Shown here piece after piece: positions 28,335 through 40,890 of a stretch of 64,000 nt of DNA (position 1 is its first letter; the number at the start of each line of letters is the position of its first letter). The position numbers and the translations under genes were made by a program. The stretch covers positions 1-64,000 of the forward strand of contig JAHEGD010000005.1 of assembly GCA_024639885.1 (NCBI GenBank). Reading direction: 5' to 3'. This stretch comes from Porticoccaceae bacterium. Its GTDB lineage: Bacteria; Pseudomonadota; Gammaproteobacteria; Pseudomonadales; Porticoccaceae. The notes below the pieces were generated by a model that saw nothing but the letters and a program-made list of their open reading frames with translations, made no database searches and was not told the origin of the DNA.

Positions 28335-28760
28335 TCAGCCGCCGAGTTTTTTGCGCAGTGTCTGCACGGTGCGCAGTTGCGCCGCCGCTTCAGCCAGCAT
28401 CGAGGCCGCTTTCGAGTACTCAATTTCGCCGCTCTGGTTGTGCAGCGCCTGTTCAGCCGCCTTGACCGCTTCGGCTGCAGCCGCCTCGTCGATATCGTCA
28501 GCGCGCACGGCGCTGTCGGCGAGGATCGAGATCTTGTTGGGCTGCACCTCAAGGTAGCCACCCGACAGGTAGTAGATCTCTTCTTCGCCGTTCTGTTTAA
28601 CGACTCGCACCGGGCCCGGCTTGAGGTCGCTAAGCAGTGCCGCGTGGCCGGGGGTAATGCCGAGCTCGCCGAGCGAACCGGTTGCCACCACCATCTCGAC
28701 CAAGCCGCCAAACAGCGACTCGTCGGCGCTTACGATGTCACAATGCACTGTGATTGCCAT
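28335..28760 (-). CDS. atpC: F1Fo ATP synthase subunit epsilon
   Basis: Epsilon is part of the rotating central stalk and inhibits ATP hydrolysis. The 141-residue protein has the N-terminal beta-sandwich ([53 protein letters not shown]) and a C-terminal helical hairpin rich in Ala, Glu and Arg. It is the last gene of the atpIBEFHAGDC operon and ends just before a bidirectional terminator. Confidence 0.97.
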   Translation of the reverse strand: MAITVHCDIVSADESLFGGLVEMVVATGSLGELGITPGHAALLSDLKPGPVRVVKQNGEEEIYYLSGGYLEVQPNKISILADSAVRADDIDEAAAAEAVKAAEQALHNQSGEIEYSKAASMLAEAAAQLRTVQTLRKKLGG

Positions 28761-28783
28761 ACTGATCTGCCTTTATTAGTCGC

Positions 28784-30217
<1,434 letters not shown>

Positions 30218-30248
30218 TCAACGTTTGGGTTAGATATTTTATTAAAAC

Positions 30249-31109
30249 TTAAACTGCTGCTGCACCACTGACGATCTCAGACAACTCTTGCGTGATCGCC
30301 GCTTGGCGGGCCTTGTTGTAGAGCAGTTGTAACTCGTCGATGATATCGCCGGCGTTCTCGGTGGCGTTTTTCATCGCCAACATCCGCGCCGCCTGCTCAC
30401 AGGCTTTGTTTTCAACAACGCCCTGGTAGACCTGCGATTCAATGTAGCGAACCAGCATACCGTCGAGGATCTCTTGAGCATCGGGCTCATAGAGGTAATC
30501 CCAGTGGTGTGCCAACTGCTCGTCTTCAATCGGCAGTAGTGGCAGTAGCTGGTCGACGGTCGGCTTTTGCGTCATGGTATTGACGAACTCATTGCTAACC
30601 ACAAACAGCTTGTCGATCGAGCCCGACTCGTAGGCGTCGAGCATCACCTTGACGCCGCCGATCAGATCGGCCGCCATCGGCTCATCACCCAGTTCGCGAA
30701 CCGCGGCAACCACATTGCCGCCGACCGAGTTGAAGAAGCCGGCCGCTTTGTTGCCGACTACGCAGACATCGATCTGTACTTCTTGATCGGACCACGCCTT
30801 CATCGACTTCAATGTCGCTTTGAACAGGTTGATGTTCAAGCCGCCACACAGACCGCGGTCTGTCGAGACGACGATATAGCCGACCCGCTTGACCGCGCGC
30901 TGCTCAAGGTAGGCGTGGCGATACTCAGAGGTGGCGTTGGCAATGTGCCCAACCACCGCGCGAATGCGCTGCGCGTAGGGCTTGCCGAGCGTCATCCGCT
31001 CCTGCGCCCGGCGCATCTTGCTCGCCGCCACCATCTCCATTGCACTGGTAATTTTCTGAGTGCTGCGGATGCTGACGATTTTCGTTTTAACTTCTTTTCC
31101 GACTGCCAT
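30249..31109 (-). CDS. atpG: F1Fo ATP synthase subunit gamma
   Basis: Gamma is the coiled-coil rotor shaft inside the alpha3beta3 ring. The 286-residue length equals the E. coli subunit. The N-terminal helix has the conserved [29 protein letters not shown], the middle has [16 protein letters not shown], and the C-terminal helix has [31 protein letters not shown]. It lies between atpA and atpD, with a gap of 74 bases on the atpA side and 61 on the atpD side. Confidence 0.98.
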   Translation of the reverse strand: MAVGKEVKTKIVSIRSTQKITSAMEMVAASKMRRAQERMTLGKPYAQRIRAVVGHIANATSEYRHAYLEQRAVKRVGYIVVSTDRGLCGGLNINLFKATLKSMKAWSDQEVQIDVCVVGNKAAGFFNSVGGNVVAAVRELGDEPMAADLIGGVKVMLDAYESGSIDKLFVVSNEFVNTMTQKPTVDQLLPLLPIEDEQLAHHWDYLYEPDAQEILDGMLVRYIESQVYQGVVENKACEQAARMLAMKNATENAGDIIDELQLLYNKARQAAITQELSEIVSGAAAV

Positions 31110-31183
31110 TTATCTGCCTGTCTGGGTCGTTGTGCGGTGGGCTTGCGCCCACTGCCAAGTTAACAACACGGTGTGCTTGCCAA

Positions 31184-32728
31184 TTACCACGTTTGGGTGC
31201 TGACAAACTGCTCCAGGGCGGCCTTGTAACCGGCCTCGATGTCGCTGTTCCAGTCGCCTGAGGCGTTGACCTGATCGAGCAGGTCGCTGTGCTCTGCTTT
31301 GACATAAGAGAGCAGCGCCGCTTCAAAGTCACCAATCTTGGCCACTTCAACGTCTTTCAAGAAACCGTTGTCGGCCGCATAGATCGACAGACCCATTTCC
31401 GCGATGCTCTGCGGCGAGTACTGCTTCTGCTTCATCAACTCGGTTACACGCTCACCGTGGTCGAGCTGCGCTTTGGTCGCTTCATCAAGATCCGAGGCGA
31501 ACTGTGAGAATGCCGCCAGCTCGCGGTACTGAGCCAGTGCGGTACGGATACCGCCAGAGAGCTTCTTGATGATCTTGGTCTGTGCCGCACCACCTACGCG
31601 CGAGACCGAGACACCGGCGTTCATCGCTGGGCGCACGCCGGCGTTAAACATATCTGCTTCGAGGAAGATCTGGCCGTCGGTGATCGAGATCACGTTGGTC
31701 GGTACGAAGGCCGACACGTCACCCGCTTGGGTCTCAATGACCGGCAGTGCAGTCAGCGAGCCGGTTTTGCCTTTGACAGCGCCGTTGGTGAACTTTTCAA
31801 CGTAGTCGGCGTTGACGCGCGCAGCGCGCTCTAGCAGACGGGAGTGCAGGTAGAACACGTCGCCGGGGTAAGCTTCGCGGCCCGGTGGGCGGCGCAGCAG
31901 CAGCGAGATTTGACGGTAGGCCCAAGCTTGCTTGGTCAGATCGTCGTAGATAATCAGGGCGTCTTCACCGCGGTCGCGGTAGTATTCACCGATGGTACAG
32001 CCGGCAAACGGAGCCAAAAATTGCATCGAGGCGGGGTCTGAAGCGGTCGCAGCCACTACCACGGTGTGCTCCATGGCGCCGTGCTCTTCGAGCTTGCGGA
32101 CCACGGCGGCTACCGAGGAGGCCTTCTGGCCGACGGCAACGTAGACACACTTAATGCCCGAGCCCTTCTGGTTGATGATGGCGTCAACGGCGATCGCCGT
32201 CTTACCAATCTGGCGGTCACCAATGATCAGTTCGCGCTGACCGCGGCCGATTGGAACCATCGCATCGATCGCCTTAAGGCCGATCTGGACCGGCTGGTCG
32301 ACCGACTGACGGGCGATAACGCCGGGGGCCACTTTCTCAACCGCGTCGGTCTCGGTGGCGTTGATCGGGCCTTTGCCGTCGATCGGGTTACCGAGTGCGT
32401 CGACAACGCGGCCTTCCAGCGCCGGACCGACCGGTACTTCGAGGATGCGGCCGGTACACTTGGCTTTTTGACCTTCGGCGAGAGTCTGGTAGTCGCCCAG
32501 TACCACGGCACCGACAGAGTCGCGCTCGAGGTTGAGTGCCATACCGTAGACACCGCCTTCGAATTCGATCATCTCACCGTACATCACTTCGGCGAGGCCG
32601 TGGATCAGGATGATACCGTCCGACACCGAGACAATGGTGCCCTCGTTGCGGGCCTGGGTGGAGACTTCAAGCGCGTCGATACGCGACTTGATAATTTCAC
32701 TGATTTCAGAGGGATTCAGTTGCTGCAT
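31184..32728 (-). CDS. atpA: F1Fo ATP synthase subunit alpha
   Basis: Alpha forms the non-catalytic nucleotide sites of F1. The 514-residue protein begins with [17 protein letters not shown] and carries Walker [59 protein letters not shown] with the arginine finger region further on ([12 protein letters not shown]), and a C-terminal helical domain. Length and motifs match Pseudomonas and E. coli. It lies 16 bases after atpH. Confidence 0.98.
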   Translation of the reverse strand: MQQLNPSEISEIIKSRIDALEVSTQARNEGTIVSVSDGIILIHGLAEVMYGEMIEFEGGVYGMALNLERDSVGAVVLGDYQTLAEGQKAKCTGRILEVPVGPALEGRVVDALGNPIDGKGPINATETDAVEKVAPGVIARQSVDQPVQIGLKAIDAMVPIGRGQRELIIGDRQIGKTAIAVDAIINQKGSGIKCVYVAVGQKASSVAAVVRKLEEHGAMEHTVVVAATASDPASMQFLAPFAGCTIGEYYRDRGEDALIIYDDLTKQAWAYRQISLLLRRPPGREAYPGDVFYLHSRLLERAARVNADYVEKFTNGAVKGKTGSLTALPVIETQAGDVSAFVPTNVISITDGQIFLEADMFNAGVRPAMNAGVSVSRVGGAAQTKIIKKLSGGIRTALAQYRELAAFSQFASDLDEATKAQLDHGERVTELMKQKQYSPQSIAEMGLSIYAADNGFLKDVEVAKIGDFEAALLSYVKAEHSDLLDQVNASGDWNSDIEAGYKAALEQFVSTQTW

Positions 32729-32744
32729 GGTTGTGCCTCAAATC

Positions 32745-33281
32745 CTAGCTATTTAATGATTCGGCGAGTTTTGCTAACCGGCCGCGAATAGACCCGTCGA
32801 TGACGGTATCTCCAGCGCGAATTAACGCACCACCCAGCAGGCTCTTGTCGATCGAGACCTGCATGTTTACCTTGCGGTCGAGTTTGGCGGCGAGCGCGTC
32901 ACTCAACTTTTGCTGCTGTGCGTCGTCTAACTCAACGGCCGCTACGACTTCGACCTCTACGGCGCGTTCGCGGTTGGCTTTGAGCACATCAAACTGCTGT
33001 GAAATGTGCGCCAACAGCGCCAGCCGGTTGTTCTCCGCCAGCACCCGTATAAAGTTCTGTTGCGGCGCCGCTAGCTGCTCGCCACACAAACCGATAACCG
33101 CCTCGGCCTGCTGTTCGCTGGTGTGGCTCGGCGAGCTCAACAGCGCAGCCACGTTTGGCTCCACCGCGACGCGGGCCGTCAGCGCCAAGCTGGCCGACCA
33201 CGCCTGCAGGTGGTCGGCGGCCGCGGCGTATTCAAACGCGGCTTTTGCATAGGGCCGAGCCAGTGTGCTCAATTCCGCCAT
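32745..33281 (-). CDS. atpH: F1Fo ATP synthase subunit delta
   Basis: Delta joins the top of the F1 head to the b-subunit stalk. The 178-residue protein begins MAELSTLARPYAKAAFEYA, the standard helical N-terminal domain, and ends with the conserved VDKSLLGG-like block (here IDKSLLGGALIRAGDTVIDGSIRGRLAKL). It sits 12 bases downstream of atpF and 16 bases before atpA. Confidence 0.97.
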   Translation of the reverse strand: MAELSTLARPYAKAAFEYAAAADHLQAWSASLALTARVAVEPNVAALLSSPSHTSEQQAEAVIGLCGEQLAAPQQNFIRVLAENNRLALLAHISQQFDVLKANRERAVEVEVVAAVELDDAQQQKLSDALAAKLDRKVNMQVSIDKSLLGGALIRAGDTVIDGSIRGRLAKLAESLNS

Positions 33282-33293
33282 GATCGACTCCGG

Positions 33294-33764
33294 TTACAGC
33301 TGTGCTGCGAGTTTGTCGACGAGATCGCGATTGGCTTTCTCGTCGATGGCCGCCTCGAGAACCTTCTCGGCCCCGGCGAGGGCGAGCCCTGCAACCTTGG
33401 CACGCAGCTCTTCTTTGGCGCGGTTCACTTCCTGCTCAACCTCAGCCTGTGCCGCCGCCTTGAGTCGATCACCCTCACTGATGGCTTGCTGCTTAGCTTC
33501 GTCTACAATTTGGTTGGCGCGCTTATTGGCTTGATCAACAATCACCGCGGCGTCTTGCTTGGCCTCTTTGAGTTGATCGGTCGCCTTGTCTTGAGCGAGC
33601 TCAAGGTCGCGCATCGCGCGGTCCGCGGCGTCGAGACCGTCAGCAATCTTCTGCTGGCGCTCTTCCATCGCGGTAATAATCACCGGCCATACAAACTTCA
33701 TGCAGAACCAAACGAAAAACGCAAAGGTCAGCATTTGGCCAAAAAGCGTTAAATTAATGTTCAC
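33294..33764 (-). CDS. atpF: F1Fo ATP synthase subunit b
   Basis: Subunit b forms the peripheral stalk as a dimer. The 156-residue protein matches the E. coli length exactly. It has one N-terminal transmembrane helix ([21 protein letters not shown], cut here at 21 of the first residues) and then a long, charged, Ala/Glu/Lys-rich coiled coil to the C-terminus. It starts 95 bases after atpE, and that gap contains a strong GC hairpin. Confidence 0.96.
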   Translation of the reverse strand: MNINLTLFGQMLTFAFFVWFCMKFVWPVIITAMEERQQKIADGLDAADRAMRDLELAQDKATDQLKEAKQDAAVIVDQANKRANQIVDEAKQQAISEGDRLKAAAQAEVEQEVNRAKEELRAKVAGLALAGAEKVLEAAIDEKANRDLVDKLAAQL

Positions 33765-33822
33765 GCCGTTACCTCTTTAGTTGCTGGCACTGGCCGTGGT
33801 CGGCAGCGCCCTGTTATTGCTA

Positions 33823-33846
33823 CGGGCGGCGGCTAGCCGCCGCCCG
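33823..33846. repeat. Perfect GC-rich inverted repeat between atpE and atpF
   Basis: An 11-bp perfect stem, CGGGCGGCGGC paired with GCCGCCGCCCG, is separated by only TA. It lies in the 95-base gap after the atpE stop. No T-run follows on the atp (minus) strand, so it is not a normal intrinsic terminator. In mRNA it would be a very stable hairpin at the 3' end of the atpE cistron. It could protect the atpE message from 3' exonucleases or reduce readthrough into atpF, giving more subunit c than b. Confidence 0.75.
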
Positions 33847-33859
33847 ACCCGGTGGCTGA

Positions 33860-35225
<1,366 letters not shown>

Positions 35226-35252
35226 TCAATGTACGGTATATCGTTTAGGTCA

Positions 35253-35633
35253 CTACTGCCTAGAGGCACCAACTAACCGTGCCGCTAGTGCGTTGTGCAC
35301 CACAATCATGACAGCGAAGGTGACAAACAACACCTCCACGCGGGGTGGTTTCACCACCACCAGCGCCGCTACAAACAGCGTCGCCGTTAAAATAATCTTG
35401 CCGCTCTCACCCCAATACATGGCGCGGACCATTCGGTCGAGCTGGCGCGCCCCAGTGTAACGGAACGCTTGAAAGTTAAACCACGCCTGCGGCAGACTCT
35501 GCAGCAGGCCACCCAACATGACCGCTTGACCGTACTCTGAGCCCACCAAACAGGCGATCAGCGTCGCGCCAGTGAGAAACAGATGGTGAATCAGTAACAG
35601 CTTGAGTAGCGGCGGTTTGGTTATCGTGGTCAT
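35253..35633 (-). CDS. atpI: ATP synthase protein I (AtpI)
   Basis: AtpI is a small membrane protein thought to help c-ring assembly or stability; it is not part of the final enzyme. The 126-residue protein has four hydrophobic segments (LIHHLFLTGATLIACLVG, AVMLGGLLQSLPQAWFNF, IILTATLFVAALVVV and VEVLFVTFAVMIVVHNAL) and the typical RQLDRMVRAMYWGESGK loop between the second and third. It is the promoter-proximal gene of the atp operon. Confidence 0.93.
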   Translation of the reverse strand: MTTITKPPLLKLLLIHHLFLTGATLIACLVGSEYGQAVMLGGLLQSLPQAWFNFQAFRYTGARQLDRMVRAMYWGESGKIILTATLFVAALVVVKPPRVEVLFVTFAVMIVVHNALAARLVGASRQ

Positions 35634-35687
35634 TACCGCCCCCGCTTGCCGGTGCTATTTTGCTGCAGCCCCCAGCAAGCGGCCGCA

Positions 35688-35716
35688 ATTATAGGGAGAG
35701 TGGCGACCAAACTCAA
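35688..35716 (-). promoter_or_regulatory. Sigma70-type promoter of the atp operon
   Basis: On the minus strand TTGAGT (35711-35716) and a perfect TATAAT (35688-35693) are separated by exactly 17 bases, about 55 bases before the atpI start. It lies in the 152-base gap after parB and points into the nine-gene atp operon. Confidence 0.75.
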
Positions 35717-35785
35717 CAGAGGGTCGACCTTTGTCGAAGCTATTTGGCGACCATGACCGCTATTCACCGCTGCTATGGAGGCCAA

Positions 35786-36682
35786 TTAACGAATATGGGC
35801 GAGAATACCGTCCAACTCATCGAGGCTGGCGTAGCTCAACACCAGTTTGCCGCCGCCGTTGGCGCGGTGCTGCAGTGCCACCGGCGCGCCGACCTTCTCA
35901 GAGAGCTCACGCTCAAGCTGAGCGATATCGCCATTGGCCGGCTGAGCGGTAGTTTTTGCCGATTTACCGGCCAGCAACTGGGCGACCAGCTTCTCGGTCT
36001 GGCGGACCGTCAGCCCCTTGGCGACGACGCTGCGAGCAGCGCTACCCTGTTGTGTGGCCGGCAGGGCGAGTAGACACTTGCCGTGGCCCAAATCGATATC
36101 GCCGCGCTCCAGCATGGTCTGTACCTCGGCCTCCAGTGCCGACAGTCGCATCAAGTTGGCGACCGCCGAGCGCGATTTGCCGACCGCCTCGGCAACCTGT
36201 TGCTGGGTGAGCGAGAACTCCTCCTGAAGGCGGATCAGCGCGCGCGACTCTTCGATAGCGTTGAGGTTTTCGCGCTGAATATTCTCGATCAGCGCCATGG
36301 CGATAGCGGCCTCGTCAGAGACCTCGCGGACAATCGCCGGCACACTGTCCAGCCCAGCTTGTTGGCTGGCCCGCCAGCGCCGTTCACCGGCGATGATCTC
36401 GTAGCGGTTGGCGTCGATGGCGCGCACCACGATCGGCTGCATCACCCCTTGGGTTTTGATCGACTCGGCCAGCTCGGCGAGCGCCTCGGGGTCGAGATCG
36501 CGGCGCGGCTGGTATTTGCCGCGCTGCAGTAGCTCGACCGGCAGCTGCAGCAGCTGGCCATCGCTGGCCGGCTGGGCGGCGGCGCTATCGGTGCTGTCTG
36601 CCGTTGGGGGTTGGTGTGGGTCGGCACTGTAACCGAGCAGCGCATCCAACCCTTTGCCGAGGCTTTTTCTCTTGGTTGACAT
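35786..36682 (-). CDS. parB: Chromosome partitioning protein ParB (Spo0J family)
   Basis: ParB binds parS sites near the origin, spreads along DNA as a CTP-dependent clamp, loads condensin and stimulates ParA. The 298-residue protein begins with KRKSLGKGLDALLG. The ParB/Srx CTP-binding domain includes QPRRDLDPEALAELAESI and IIAGERRWRAS. A helix-turn-helix parS-reading domain follows (SLTQQQVAEAVGKSRSAVANLMRL), and a C-terminal dimerisation segment ends in YASLDELDGILAHI. Its matching sites, two perfect parS copies, lie in recF about 12 kb away. It follows parA on the same strand with a 19-base gap. Confidence 0.98.
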   Translation of the reverse strand: MSTKRKSLGKGLDALLGYSADPHQPPTADSTDSAAAQPASDGQLLQLPVELLQRGKYQPRRDLDPEALAELAESIKTQGVMQPIVVRAIDANRYEIIAGERRWRASQQAGLDSVPAIVREVSDEAAIAMALIENIQRENLNAIEESRALIRLQEEFSLTQQQVAEAVGKSRSAVANLMRLSALEAEVQTMLERGDIDLGHGKCLLALPATQQGSAARSVVAKGLTVRQTEKLVAQLLAGKSAKTTAQPANGDIAQLERELSEKVGAPVALQHRANGGGKLVLSYASLDELDGILAHIR

Positions 36683-36701
36683 AGTATTCCCTTGTTATCA
36701 G

Positions 36702-37487
36702 TTAGCCAGCGGCGCTGTGGCGGCGAATCATCTCATCGGCCAGCGCCAGGTAGGCGAGCGCCCCCTTGGAGCCGCGGTCGTAGGCGAGACAGGGCAGCCC
36801 GTGGCTAGGCGCCTCAGCGAGGCGGACATTGCGCGGTATCGCGGTGCGATAGACCTTATCGCCAAAAAATTTATAGAGCTGATCGGATACCGCGCCGGTC
36901 AAGCCTGCGCGCTGGTCGTACATGGTACGCAAAATACCTTCAATGCGCAGCGCCGGGTTGAGCTCGCGGCCGATCTGGCTGATGGTCCGCGACAGGTCGG
37001 TCAACCCCTCCAGCGCGAAGTATTCGCACTGCATGGTGATCAACACACTCTGCGCCGCCACTAGGGCGTTAACCGTCAGTAGATTGAGCGACGGCGGGCA
37101 GTCGATCAATATGTAATCATACTGGTCGGCGACCTCACTAAGCAGGGTAGCGAGCTGCTGCTGGCGGTCGACGCGCTGTATCAGCTGCACATCGGCTGCC
37201 ACCAGATCACCGTTGGCCGGCAGTAGATCGTAGCCGCCCGACTCGCTGCGAACTACCACCTCGGCAAAGCTGGCGCTGCCCAACAACAGGTCGGCAACCG
37301 TCTGCTCGCGGCCATTTTTGTCGATCCCGGAGCCCATGGTGGCGTTGCCCTGTGGGTCCATATCAACCAGTAGCACCCGCTTGGCGTAACTGGCCAGTGA
37401 GGCGGCGGTATTGACGGCGGTAGTGGTTTTTCCGACGCCGCCCTTCTGGTTGGCGATCGCAATCACTCTGCTGTGCGTTTGGCTCAC
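36702..37487 (-). CDS. parA: Chromosome partitioning ATPase ParA (Soj family)
   Basis: ParA is a deviant Walker ATPase that forms dynamic DNA-bound gradients and moves ParB-parS complexes. The 261-residue protein has the signature Walker A IANQKGGVGKTTTAVN with the first lysine, VLLVDMDPQGNAT (A'), and ILIDCPPSLNLLT (B). I chose the GTG at 37487 giving MSQTHSRVIAIANQKGG, preceded by AAGGA; the frame is open to an ATG at 37526 but those residues are unlike the family. It follows rsmG by 42 bases and precedes parB. Confidence 0.97.
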   Translation of the reverse strand: MSQTHSRVIAIANQKGGVGKTTTAVNTAASLASYAKRVLLVDMDPQGNATMGSGIDKNGREQTVADLLLGSASFAEVVVRSESGGYDLLPANGDLVAADVQLIQRVDRQQQLATLLSEVADQYDYILIDCPPSLNLLTVNALVAAQSVLITMQCEYFALEGLTDLSRTISQIGRELNPALRIEGILRTMYDQRAGLTGAVSDQLYKFFGDKVYRTAIPRNVRLAEAPSHGLPCLAYDRGSKGALAYLALADEMIRRHSAAG

Positions 37488-37529
37488 ACGCTGTTCCTTC
37501 TCTGCAGGGCCGGCGGCGCCGTCCACGGT

Positions 37530-38198
37530 TTAACTCTCTCTGCTGCGTCGCAACACCACCGCGTGGCGCTGCTCGGCGCCAAGGCCGGGCACGCTTAACT
37601 CGATAGTGTCGGTGATCTGCCACACTGCGGCGGTCTTCAATGCGCTCAATTCAGCGAGCTCGCTAGCGGCTAGCTTTCCCTTCATCGCGACGATCGAGCC
37701 GCCCGCGGCAACCAGCGGCTCACAGGCTAGCAGCATAGCACCGAGTGAGGAAAACGCGCGACTAATCACCTGATCGTAGGGGCGCTGCGGGGTGTGCTGT
37801 TCGACACGGCAGTGGTGCTCAGTGACATTGGTCAAGCCGAGCTGGGTGCGCGCGTGGAACAGAAATCGGGTTTTCTTGCCGTTGCTGTCGAGCAGGTGGT
37901 AGTCGCGCTGCGGGGCGGCGATCGCCAATACCATGCCGGGCAGCCCCGGGCCGGTACCGACATCGAGCAGCCGGTCGCCGTCAACCAGATGAACCACGGC
38001 CAACGAATCGAGCAGATGGCGTACCACCATCTGTTCGGGTTGGGTGATTGCGGTCAGGTTGTAGGCGCGATTCCAGCGCAGCAGCTCAGCCAGGTAGTCG
38101 AGCAGCTGGTCAAGCTGGGCGTCACTGAGCGCCACCTTGAGCTCGGCGGCGCCGGCGCGCAGCTGGGCGGCGAGTCTGTCGCGGTTAAACTGAGCCAT
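37530..38198 (-). CDS. rsmG: 16S rRNA (guanine-527-N7)-methyltransferase
   Basis: RsmG (GidB) adds the m7G527 modification to 16S rRNA; loss gives low-level streptomycin resistance. The 222-residue protein has the SAM motif LLDVGTGPGLPGMVLAIAAP and family block YNLTAITQPEQMVVRHLLDSL before it. The ATG at 38198 follows the mnmG stop by one base, so the two are coupled as in many bacteria. Confidence 0.97.
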   Translation of the reverse strand: MAQFNRDRLAAQLRAGAAELKVALSDAQLDQLLDYLAELLRWNRAYNLTAITQPEQMVVRHLLDSLAVVHLVDGDRLLDVGTGPGLPGMVLAIAAPQRDYHLLDSNGKKTRFLFHARTQLGLTNVTEHHCRVEQHTPQRPYDQVISRAFSSLGAMLLACEPLVAAGGSIVAMKGKLAASELAELSALKTAAVWQITDTIELSVPGLGAEQRHAVVLRRSRES

Positions 38199-38199
38199 C

Positions 38200-40071
38200 T
38201 CAGGCAGCGTTGCGTTTTTTTAACTGGATTAACAGTAGCGATATCGCCGCGGGGGTCACCCCGGGGATACGCGCGGCGCGGGCCAGTGTCTCGGGGCGCG
38301 CCTCGCTGAGCTTCTGCTTGAGCTCGTTGGATAGCCCAGAGATCTGCAGGTAGTCAAACTCGGCCGGGATCGCCGTCTGCTCGTGGCGCTGCATGCGCTC
38401 GATATCGTCTTTCTGACGATCGATGTAGCCGGCGTATTTGGCGGCTATCTCGATCTGCTCGGCCACCGCCGGGTCAACTGCCGGCGCACCGGGGAGCTCG
38501 GCGATCACCGCATAATTGAGCTCCGGCCGCTTGAGCAACTCAAACAGCGAGTACTCGCGAGCCAGCGGCTTTTCGCTGTAGCGGTTAATCACCGCGGCGG
38601 CGGCTCCGCTCGGTTGCGCATAGGTGGTGCGCAGCCGCTGGCGCTCTTGCTCTATCGCCTCGCGCTTGGCGCTAAATGCCGCCCAGCGGTGGTCATCGAC
38701 CAAGCCCAGCTCGCGGCCCTTTTCGGTGAGGCGCAGATCGGCGTTGTCCTCTCGCAACAGCAACCGGTACTCGGCGCGGCTGGTAAACATCCGGTAGGGC
38801 TCCAGGGTGCCCATGGTAATCAAGTCGTCGACCAACACGCCGATGTAGGCCTCGTCGCGACGCGGGCACCACGCTTCGCGGCCCTGTACCTGCAGGGCGG
38901 CGTTGGCACCGGCCAACAGCCCCTGGGCGGCGGCCTCCTCGTAACCGGTGGTGCCGTTGATCTGGCCGGCAAAAAACAGCCCGCCGATAAACCGACTCTC
39001 CAGCGAATAGCGCAGATCCTGCGGATTGAAAAAATCGTACTCTATGGCGTAGCCGGGGCGGCTGATATGGGCGTTCTCAAAGCCGACAATCGAGTGCACC
39101 ATGGCCAGCTGAACATCGAACGGCAAGCTGGTTGAGATACCGTTCGGGTAGAGCTCGTGGGTGGTTAGCCCCTCGGGCTCAACAAAGATCTGGTGGCTGC
39201 TCTTGTCGGCAAAGCGCACCACTTTGTCCTCGATCGAGGGGCAGTAGCGCGGCCCAATGCCGTCGATGACACCGGTGTAAAGCGGCGAGCGGTCCATGCC
39301 ACCTTGGATAATGTCGTGGGTCTGCTGATTGGTGTGGGTGACATAACAGCAGATCTGCTCGGGGTGCTGCTCGACCGAGCCGAGGTAGGAGACCACCGGC
39401 AGCGGGGTATCGCCCCACTGCTCGGTCATTTTGCTAAAGTCGACCGAGCGCGCGTCTATCCGCGGCGGGGTGCCGGTTTTCAGGCGATCGACCCGCAGCG
39501 GTAGCTCGCGCAAGCGCGCCGCCAATGAGGTGGCCGGAGGGTCACCAGCGCGGCCGGCTGCGTAGTTTTCAAGCCCGACATGGACCTTGCCGGCCAAAAA
39601 CGTCCCGGCGGTGATCACCACACTGCGCGCCTTAAAGGTCAGCCCCATCTGGGTGACCACACCTTCGACGCGATCGTTGACGACCACTAGATCCTCTACC
39701 GCCTGCTGAAACAGCTGCAGGTTGGGCTGGTTCTCTAGTATCTCGCGGATCGCCGCTTTGTAGAGTATCCGGTCGGCTTGGGCGCGGGTAGCGCGCACCG
39801 CCGGCCCCTTGCGCGAGTTGAGTACCCGAAACTGTATGCCGGAGAGGTCGGTCGCGGTAGCCATCGCGCCACCGAGTGCATCGACCTCTTTGACCAGGTG
39901 GCTCTTGCCAATTCCGCCAATAGCCGGGTTACATGACATCTGGCCGAGCGTCTCAATATTGTGGGTCAACAGCAGGGTTTGGCAGCCCATCCGCGCCGCA
40001 GCGAGGGCGGCCTCGGTACCGGCGTGGCCGCCACCGACAACGATGACATCGAACACTGTGGGGTAGTGCAT
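38200..40071 (-). CDS. mnmG: tRNA uridine-5-carboxymethylaminomethyl modification enzyme MnmG (GidA)
   Basis: MnmG with MnmE makes cmnm5U/nm5U at tRNA wobble position 34. The 623-residue FAD-binding protein has [20 protein letters not shown] at the N-terminus, [24 protein letters not shown], the conserved [12 protein letters not shown]-like block (here [12 protein letters not shown]) and a helical C-terminal tRNA-binding domain. I chose the ATG at 40071 ([15 protein letters not shown]) with GAGGTT before it; an ATG at 40128 would add 19 proline-rich residues unlike the family. It is the first leftward gene beside the candidate origin. Its partner mnmE is 3.2 kb away on the other strand. Confidence 0.97.
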   Translation of the reverse strand: MHYPTVFDVIVVGGGHAGTEAALAAARMGCQTLLLTHNIETLGQMSCNPAIGGIGKSHLVKEVDALGGAMATATDLSGIQFRVLNSRKGPAVRATRAQADRILYKAAIREILENQPNLQLFQQAVEDLVVVNDRVEGVVTQMGLTFKARSVVITAGTFLAGKVHVGLENYAAGRAGDPPATSLAARLRELPLRVDRLKTGTPPRIDARSVDFSKMTEQWGDTPLPVVSYLGSVEQHPEQICCYVTHTNQQTHDIIQGGMDRSPLYTGVIDGIGPRYCPSIEDKVVRFADKSSHQIFVEPEGLTTHELYPNGISTSLPFDVQLAMVHSIVGFENAHISRPGYAIEYDFFNPQDLRYSLESRFIGGLFFAGQINGTTGYEEAAAQGLLAGANAALQVQGREAWCPRRDEAYIGVLVDDLITMGTLEPYRMFTSRAEYRLLLREDNADLRLTEKGRELGLVDDHRWAAFSAKREAIEQERQRLRTTYAQPSGAAAAVINRYSEKPLAREYSLFELLKRPELNYAVIAELPGAPAVDPAVAEQIEIAAKYAGYIDRQKDDIERMQRHEQTAIPAEFDYLQISGLSNELKQKLSEARPETLARAARIPGVTPAAISLLLIQLKKRNAA

Positions 40072-40464
40072 GAAAACCTCTGGGCTAGCGGGCGGTTTGT
40101 ACAGCGGGCTGCTGATAGCGGGCGGCATTATACGCCAAACTGGCTACTATTTGACCAGCCATTGTGAGATCGCTTAATGGCGGTGTTCGAGCGGTTGTGA
40201 TTAATAAGTTAACCTAATGTTTAGTGAAAAAGAGTGGGTGAGTTATAGTCTTATTGTTATTAGCAACCCATCAGGGCTGGGATAGATTTTTTTTATCTAG
40301 CTATTACATAGGTTTAGATTGATTTTTGGGCGGTATAAAACGGCCGCTCTGCTGGGTGTTAATCGCTGCCAAGGTGTGTACGGCCAGTATAACTTTTCGG
40401 CTAGGCGCGGCCATTTGGCCGCTATGGATGAATGCGGTGGATAAATAGTTCTGTTGCGCGCAGG

Positions 40465-40473
40465 TTATACACA
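40465..40473 (+). promoter_or_regulatory. DnaA box (TTATACACA)
   Basis: This is an exact match to the DnaA-box consensus TTATNCACA in the mnmG-rpmH gap. It lies 23 bases from a second perfect box on the other strand. Confidence 0.75.
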
Positions 40474-40496
40474 GCTTGTTATGGCGCCCGTCCATT

Positions 40497-40505
40497 TGTG
40501 GATAA
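40497..40505 (-). promoter_or_regulatory. DnaA box (TTATCCACA)
   Basis: This is an exact match to the strongest DnaA-box form, read on the minus strand (TGTGGATAA on the plus strand). It is part of the mnmG-rpmH cluster. Confidence 0.78.
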
Positions 40506-40632
40506 AGCTGTGGGTGAGTGTGGGTAAGTTGCTGTGTATGGTGGCTGCTAGCATCGCGGCGGCGCGGCTTGCGGGGGAATGGCGCCTCTCTGTTGGTGGT
40601 TGACTACAGCAGAGACGGGTTGATAAATTGCC

Positions 40633-40661
40633 TTGCGTTTGTGCGCCAGCACCATTAGAAT
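40633..40661 (+). promoter_or_regulatory. Candidate sigma70 promoter of rpmH-rnpA
   Basis: TTGCGT (40633-40638) and TAGAAT (40656-40661) are separated by 17 bases, ending 64 bases before the rpmH start. This is the only well-spaced pair I see in front of the ribosomal-protein gene. Confidence 0.55.
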
Positions 40662-40725
40662 CGCCCGCCCTCGGCCCCATTCGGCCGGAAAAATTCAATT
40701 TCAGTGTTTTTGACGGACAGTTATC

Positions 40726-40860
40726 ATGAAAAGAACGTTTCAGCCCAGTGTTATCAAGCGCAAGCGCACCCACGGTTTTCGCGCTCGTATGGCGACTAAA
40801 AATGGCCGCGCAGTGCTGTCGCGCCGTCGCGCCAAAGGCCGCAAGCGCCTGGCCGCATAA
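40726..40860 (+). CDS. rpmH: 50S ribosomal protein L34
   Basis: L34 is a small, very basic protein of the large ribosomal subunit. The 44-residue sequence [20 protein letters not shown] and onward is typical in every position for gammaproteobacteria, ending KGRKRLAA. It begins the rightward rpmH-rnpA-yidD-yidC-mnmE series. In Pseudomonas and E. coli this gene points away from dnaA; here it points toward it. Confidence 0.98.
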   Translation: MKRTFQPSVIKRKRTHGFRARMATKNGRAVLSRRRAKGRKRLAA

Positions 40861-40890
40861 GTTAGTCCCTGTTGGGCGCGCCGGTACAGT

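Larger units (their letters stand above)
40129..40632. other. Candidate replication origin (oriC) between mnmG and rpmH
   Basis: This non-coding stretch separates the leftward genes (mnmG and beyond) from the rightward genes (rpmH and beyond), so the strand bias of genes switches here. An AT-rich part (about 40195-40335, with runs such as the T8 tract at about 40287) could be the unwinding element. Beside it is a DnaA-box cluster: TTATACACA at 40465-40473 (+), TTATCCACA at 40497-40505 (-), and single-mismatch copies at 40436-40444 (-) and 40519-40527 (-). A 7-bp inverted repeat lies at 40407-40422. Only one GATC is evident, so this is not an E. coli-type Dam/SeqA origin. A second box cluster upstream of dnaA is the competing candidate. 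Confidence 0.7.

Noticed and set aside
40262-40300. Possible terminator: short CCCA/TGGG pairing before a T8 tract
   Set aside because: No rightward gene ends before it, and the stem is too short. The T-tract is better read as part of the AT-rich origin candidate.
40129-40725. E. coli-type oriC with many GATC sites
   Set aside because: Hardly any GATC is present, so a Dam/SeqA-type origin is not supported. The origin call rests on DnaA boxes, AT content and gene orientation.
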